Assembly (NCBI GenBank): GCA_900549195.1
Contig: URNK01000075.1
Span: 1-8,250 of the forward strand
Source of the DNA: an uncultured Collinsella sp.
GTDB lineage: Bacteria; Actinomycetota; Coriobacteriia; Coriobacteriales; Coriobacteriaceae
Reading direction: 5' to 3'
Length of the DNA: 8,250 nt
Made by a program: the position numbers and the translations under genes. Positions 5,082-8,250 of the stretch are shown here, piece by piece (position 1 is the stretch's first letter; each line of letters starts with the position of its first letter). The notes beneath the pieces are model-generated. The model did not search any database. It was not told the DNA's origin and saw only the letters and a list, made by a program, of their open reading frames with translations.

Positions 5082-7313
5082 CTAGAAGTTGGCGTCGTTG
5101 AGTTGTTCACTCTCGAGGCCGTCGAGCTGTTGCTGTTCGGGCGTATCGGCGACACTCTCGAGCAGCTCGGTGGGATCGACGTTCATGCTCTTGCCGGCCT
5201 CGTTGCCGTTGACCAAGTCGTCCGAGAAGATGTCGACTTCCATTTCCTCGGCCTCTTCGATCTGGATCTCGAGCGGCACCTGGGTGCGCACGAGTTTGAC
5301 GGCCGGGCGCATGCGGGCAAAGAGCGGTACGTACTCGATGATGATGGCCGAGTTCTCGAGACCATACCAACGTGCCGGGCTTCCGCAGGCGCGGCGGACG
5401 GCGTACTTGATTGCCATCACGCGGTGGTCATTGCGGTTGATGTCCGTTTCGGGGGCAAGCATCTTGCGCAGCATACAAAAGCGGAAGTCACCCACGTTGC
5501 CGCGTGTCTCGTAGATGGAGTAGGTGTGATGTTGCGGCGGCAGCTCGCCCGATGCCATCAAGTCGCCAACGATCTGGCGCAGGTAGGCGTTGATGCGCTG
5601 ATTGACCTTAAAGCCCAGGTCCAAGCGCACGCGGAACAGGAAGTCTGTGCCAAAGGTCTCAACGGAATACTCGTGCGTATAGGGCTCGTCGGTAACGTGT
5701 ACGTTGATGAACCAATATGCCTTGGCGCGCTTGGGGTGCTTGTCCAGGATGGAATAGAGCACGTCGCGGTCGAGCGTGAGCGGATCGGGGCTGTTGGTGA
5801 GAAACACCAGGTTGTCGGCGAGCACGGGATAGGTCTCGTCGTTGCGCAGACGGTTGAGCTGATCGATGTACTTGGAGACGGGTAACAGAATCGTCTGCGT
5901 GCGCTCGATGGCGGTGCCACGGCGCCACACGTACATAAGGCCAAACAGCAGTGCGGCCAGGAAGATCATGACGTAGCCGCCGTCAAAGAACATGGTGAGG
6001 CACGAAGCGAAGAAGCACAGCTCAATGGCACCAAAGAGCAGGGCAAAGATGCAGGCGCCCAGCTTGTGCTTGAGGATGCCGGTGATATAGCTCGTCAAAA
6101 GCGTCGTGGTCATGAGCATGGTCACGGTGATGGCGAGGCCATAGGCACTCTCCATGCGCTCGGAGTTTTGGAACAGCAGCACGATGAAGATACAGCCGAC
6201 CCACATGATGTTATTGACGAGCGGAATATAGAGCTGACCCTTGGTGTCGCTGGGGTAGTGGATGCGCAGGTGCGGCATAAGGTTGAGGCGCGTTGCCTCG
6301 GATACCAGCGAGAATGAGCCGGTGATGAGGGCCTGCGAGGCGATGATGGCCGCCACGGCCGAAAGCACGATGGCAAAGGGGCGCAGGGGCTCGGGAAGCA
6401 TCATATAGAACGGGTTAACGATATCCATCGCGAGCATCTGGGGGTTGGAGTTATTGGCGAGCAGCCAAGCTCCCTGACCCAGGTAGTTAAGGATAAGCGC
6501 TGCCTTAACAAACGGCCAGGATGCATAGATGTTGGCCTTGCCAACGTGGCCCATGTCCGAGTAGAGGGCCTCGGCGCCGGTCGTCGACAGGAAGACGAAG
6601 CCGAGCACCATGATGCCCGAGTGGTTGATGGGCGAGAACAGGAACATGATGCCGCGGATGGGGTTGAGCGCGCGTAGGATGGACAGGTTGCCGAGCATGT
6701 TGAACAGGCCGGCGCCCGCCAGGAACAGGAACCACAGCGTCATGAGCGGGCCGAAGAGCTTGCCGATTGACGAGGTGCCGGCGCGCTGCATGGCAAACAG
6801 ACCGCAGATAATGATGATGGTGATGATGATCACATTGGTCTGACCGTCACCCAATAGTGCGTGGCCCCACTCGATGGTACGCAGGCCCTCAATGGCTGTG
6901 GTGACCGTGACCGCGGGGGTGAGGATGCCGTCGGCGAGCAGCGCCGCGCCGCCGATCATGGCGGGGAGAATCAGCCATGGCGCCACCTTGCGCACGAGAC
7001 TGAACAGGGCGAAGATGCCGCCTTCGTTGTGGTTGTCGGCCTTCATGGCGATTACCACGTACTTGACCGTGGTCACGAGCGTCATGGTCCAGATGACGAG
7101 CGAAAGCGCGCCCAGGATCATGTCCTCGCTGACGGTACCGATGCCGCCGTTGTTGGCGACGATTGATTTCATGGTGTACATGGGGCTCGTGCCGATGTCG
7201 CCATAGACGACGCCGAGCGTTACGAGCAGCATGCCAGCGGAGAGGGGGATGGCTCCGTGCCCGCCTTGCCCGCGCTGGTCTTGGAGGTTTGCCTCCAGTT
7301 TATTGTGTGCCAC
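5082..7313 (-). CDS. kup: Kup (KUP/HAK/KT) potassium uptake protein
   Basis: A 743-residue integral membrane K+ transporter, probably K+/H+ symport; E. coli Kup is 622 residues. Family motifs in order: GVVYGDIGTSPMY (34-46), HNEGGIFAL (95-103), ADGILTPAVTV (127-137), GAEALYSDMGH (246-256) and LNYLGQGAW (275-283). About 12 hydrophobic segments end near residue 463 (LLFGLMYVW). The rest is a hydrophilic cytoplasmic domain of about 280 residues, ending in an acidic stretch (EIQIEEAEEMEVDIF, 682-696) and a Glu/Gln-rich tail. The start is taken as GTG at 7313, because AAGGGAG ends 5 bases before it. An ATG at 7331 would add 6 residues but has no ribosome site and itself overlaps the AAGGGAG region. 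No c-di-AMP (ydaO-type) riboswitch is recognisable upstream. The gene is convergent with bsh and downstream of the DMT permease on the same strand. Confidence 0.95.
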   Translation of the reverse strand: MAHNKLEANLQDQRGQGGHGAIPLSAGMLLVTLGVVYGDIGTSPMYTMKSIVANNGGIGTVSEDMILGALSLVIWTMTLVTTVKYVVIAMKADNHNEGGIFALFSLVRKVAPWLILPAMIGGAALLADGILTPAVTVTTAIEGLRTIEWGHALLGDGQTNVIIITIIIICGLFAMQRAGTSSIGKLFGPLMTLWFLFLAGAGLFNMLGNLSILRALNPIRGIMFLFSPINHSGIMVLGFVFLSTTGAEALYSDMGHVGKANIYASWPFVKAALILNYLGQGAWLLANNSNPQMLAMDIVNPFYMMLPEPLRPFAIVLSAVAAIIASQALITGSFSLVSEATRLNLMPHLRIHYPSDTKGQLYIPLVNNIMWVGCIFIVLLFQNSERMESAYGLAITVTMLMTTTLLTSYITGILKHKLGACIFALLFGAIELCFFASCLTMFFDGGYVMIFLAALLFGLMYVWRRGTAIERTQTILLPVSKYIDQLNRLRNDETYPVLADNLVFLTNSPDPLTLDRDVLYSILDKHPKRAKAYWFINVHVTDEPYTHEYSVETFGTDFLFRVRLDLGFKVNQRINAYLRQIVGDLMASGELPPQHHTYSIYETRGNVGDFRFCMLRKMLAPETDINRNDHRVMAIKYAVRRACGSPARWYGLENSAIIIEYVPLFARMRPAVKLVRTQVPLEIQIEEAEEMEVDIFSDDLVNGNEAGKSMNVDPTELLESVADTPEQQQLDGLESEQLNDANF

Positions 7314-7318
7314 GAGGA

Positions 7319-7325
7319 CTCCCTT
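7319..7325 (-). promoter_or_regulatory. Ribosome binding site deciding the kup start
   Basis: On the minus strand AAGGGAG precedes GTG (7311-7313) by 5 bases. This makes the GTG a better start than the ATG at 7329-7331, which sits 3 bases upstream of the site. Confidence 0.65.
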
Positions 7326-7412
7326 AGACATCCGGTTATCTGTCTAGGACAAAAAACTTTATGCCGTCTTTATACATACAAGAGCAGTTTGGCACATCGG
7401 GTTATTTTAGAC

Positions 7413-7436
7413 AATAATCCTCAGCTGGGGATTATT
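7413..7436. promoter_or_regulatory. Imperfect palindrome upstream of kup (operator or weak terminator)
   Basis: AATAATCCTC (7413-7422) and GGGGATTATT (7427-7436) form a 10-bp dyad with one G-U position around AGCT. It lies in the 157-base gap between the DMT permease end and kup. Neither side has a clear U tract, so a terminator role is weak. On the minus strand a -10-like TAAAAT (7404-7409) lies 3 bases downstream, without a good -35, which would suit an operator in a kup promoter. A second -10-like TATAAA lies at 7369-7374. No promoter here is convincing. Confidence 0.4.
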
Positions 7437-7470
7437 TATCTACGCAGGTAGCATTTCAAAGCAGGGGCTT

Positions 7471-8250
7471 TTAAGCACGTACTGTCTGGGCGATGCCAGC
7501 CTTGGCGTTTGCGCGTTTGCCGGCGAGTTCGCAAAAGAGCGCACCGCCGATGATAAGTGCGGCGCCCATCAGGCGGACCGGTGTTATGGCTTCGCCCAAA
7601 AGGACGGCCGAGAACACGACGGCCGAAAGCGGCTCGAGGTAGCCGACGACCGCGACGGTCTGCACGGGCAGTTTGGCGACGGCACTAAAGTAGAGCAGAC
7701 AACCGAGTCCGGTGTTGACGACGCCGAGCATGACGACGGCGCGCCAATCAATGCTGGCGGCGACACCGGCGGACAGGAATGAGGGAGCGCCCTGCGTGAT
7801 GAGCGTGAGGACCAGCGCGGTCACAAAAGCGGCGCTCACCTGGAGCGCGGAGTTCTCGAGACCTTCGATGTGCGGCGCACCCTTGCTAGCGATGACCATC
7901 AGCGCATAGCAAAATGCCGAGGCGATACCGCAGACGATACCCGCAATGGGCATATTGCCGCCTAGACCTTGTGCTGCAATGAGAAAAGCACCGCAGGCGA
8001 CGGCGATAAACCCGGCGATTTTGCCGCCGGTCAGTTTTTCACCAAAGATGAGTGGGGAGAGCGCCATGACAATGATGGGGCCACAGTAGTACAGCAGCGA
8101 GGATACGCCGACGCCGATCGTCTGGTAGGCGCGGAACAGAAAAATCCAGCTGGCGCCCAGCGCGGCTCCCGAGAGAAGGAGTGCTGCGGCTTCGCGGGGA
8201 CGAGATGGCGCCTGCAGTTTATGGCGTTGGGTGATGGCAAGGATAGTGAC
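7471..8250 (-). CDS. EamA-family (DMT superfamily) permease, 5' partial
   Basis: 259 residues are open from the window's right edge to the TAA at 7471-7473. Members have ten TM helices in two EamA repeats and export or import metabolites such as amino acids; the substrate here cannot be inferred. The visible part starts just before the helix AAALLLSGAALGASWIFLF (21-39). YYCGPIIVMALSPLIFGEKL (54-73) closes the first repeat and GYLEPLSAVVFSAVLLGEAI (203-222) the second; these paired P-L-x(5)-GE segments are the EamA signature. Seven or eight hydrophobic helices are visible. Full-length relatives have about 290-310 residues, so roughly 30-50 N-terminal residues lie outside. The ATG at 8067 is internal Met62, not the start. 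A short basic tail (GKRANAK) ends the protein. Confidence 0.88.
   Translation of the reverse strand, partial: VTILAITQRHKLQAPSRPREAAALLLSGAALGASWIFLFRAYQTIGVGVSSLLYYCGPIIVMALSPLIFGEKLTGGKIAGFIAVACGAFLIAAQGLGGNMPIAGIVCGIASAFCYALMVIASKGAPHIEGLENSALQVSAAFVTALVLTLITQGAPSFLSAGVAASIDWRAVVMLGVVNTGLGCLLYFSAVAKLPVQTVAVVGYLEPLSAVVFSAVLLGEAITPVRLMGAALIIGGALFCELAGKRANAKAGIAQTVRA

Noticed and set aside
5073..5885. Plus-strand open frame of 270 codons opposite the kup C-terminal domain
   Set aside because: It begins just past the convergent terminator without a ribosome site, and the opposite strand carries unmistakable Kup sequence.
7314..7470. Possible c-di-AMP riboswitch in the kup leader
   Set aside because: Such riboswitches often precede potassium transporter genes, but I cannot see the conserved core, and the gap shows only one short palindrome.
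50..8250. CRISPR array, tRNA, rRNA, insertion sequence or phage genes
   Set aside because: I found no evenly spaced direct repeats, tRNA-like cloverleaf, rRNA sequence, transposase motif or terminal inverted repeats. The Tn5 mosaic end at 31-49 is library adapter, not a transposon.

Overview
The window looks like chromosomal DNA from a GC-rich gut actinobacterium, most plausibly a Coriobacteriia relative of Collinsella. This rests on high GC, strong GC3 bias, a Cys2 bile salt hydrolase and the general protein flavour; no rRNA or other marker gene is present, so the genus is an inference. The first 49 bases are not genomic: they are an untrimmed Illumina Nextera adapter (end of P5, an 8-base i5 index, the read-1 primer and the 19-bp Tn5 mosaic end). 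The window therefore starts at a contig end.

Layout, left to right. (1) 50-941 (+): C-terminal part of a MetE-like cobalamin-independent methionine synthase (YxjG/YxjH type), cut at the contig end. (2) 942-1178: a short gap with a possible 17-codon ORF behind a good ribosome binding site, closed by a long bidirectional hairpin terminator. (3) 1179-1844 (-): small alpha/beta-hydrolase esterase. (4) 1982-3292 (-): AzgA/PbuG-type purine permease with its own terminator. (5) 3293-3485: divergent promoter region. (6) 3486-3905 (+): short peptide deformylase-like protein whose third motif reads HMIDH instead of HExDH, so the catalytic glutamate is missing; a strong terminator follows. (7) 4037-5002 (+): choloylglycine (bile salt) hydrolase with every catalytic residue present. 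(8) A hairpin at 5026-5061 serves the convergent ends of that gene and of kup. (9) 5082-7313 (-): Kup potassium uptake protein with a long C-terminal cytoplasmic domain. (10) 7471-8250 (-): EamA/DMT-superfamily permease, cut at the right edge.

The genes appear to be independent housekeeping or accessory units rather than one pathway, because almost every gene has its own terminator. Loose themes are nutrient and ion uptake (purines, K+, an unknown DMT substrate) and gut adaptation (bile salt deconjugation). I see no mobile element, CRISPR array, tRNA, rRNA or phage module. I do not see a new multi-gene system. The best biological lead is the deformylase-like protein without its catalytic Glu; the best technical lead is the adapter, which fuses a false MCIRDR peptide onto the first gene.
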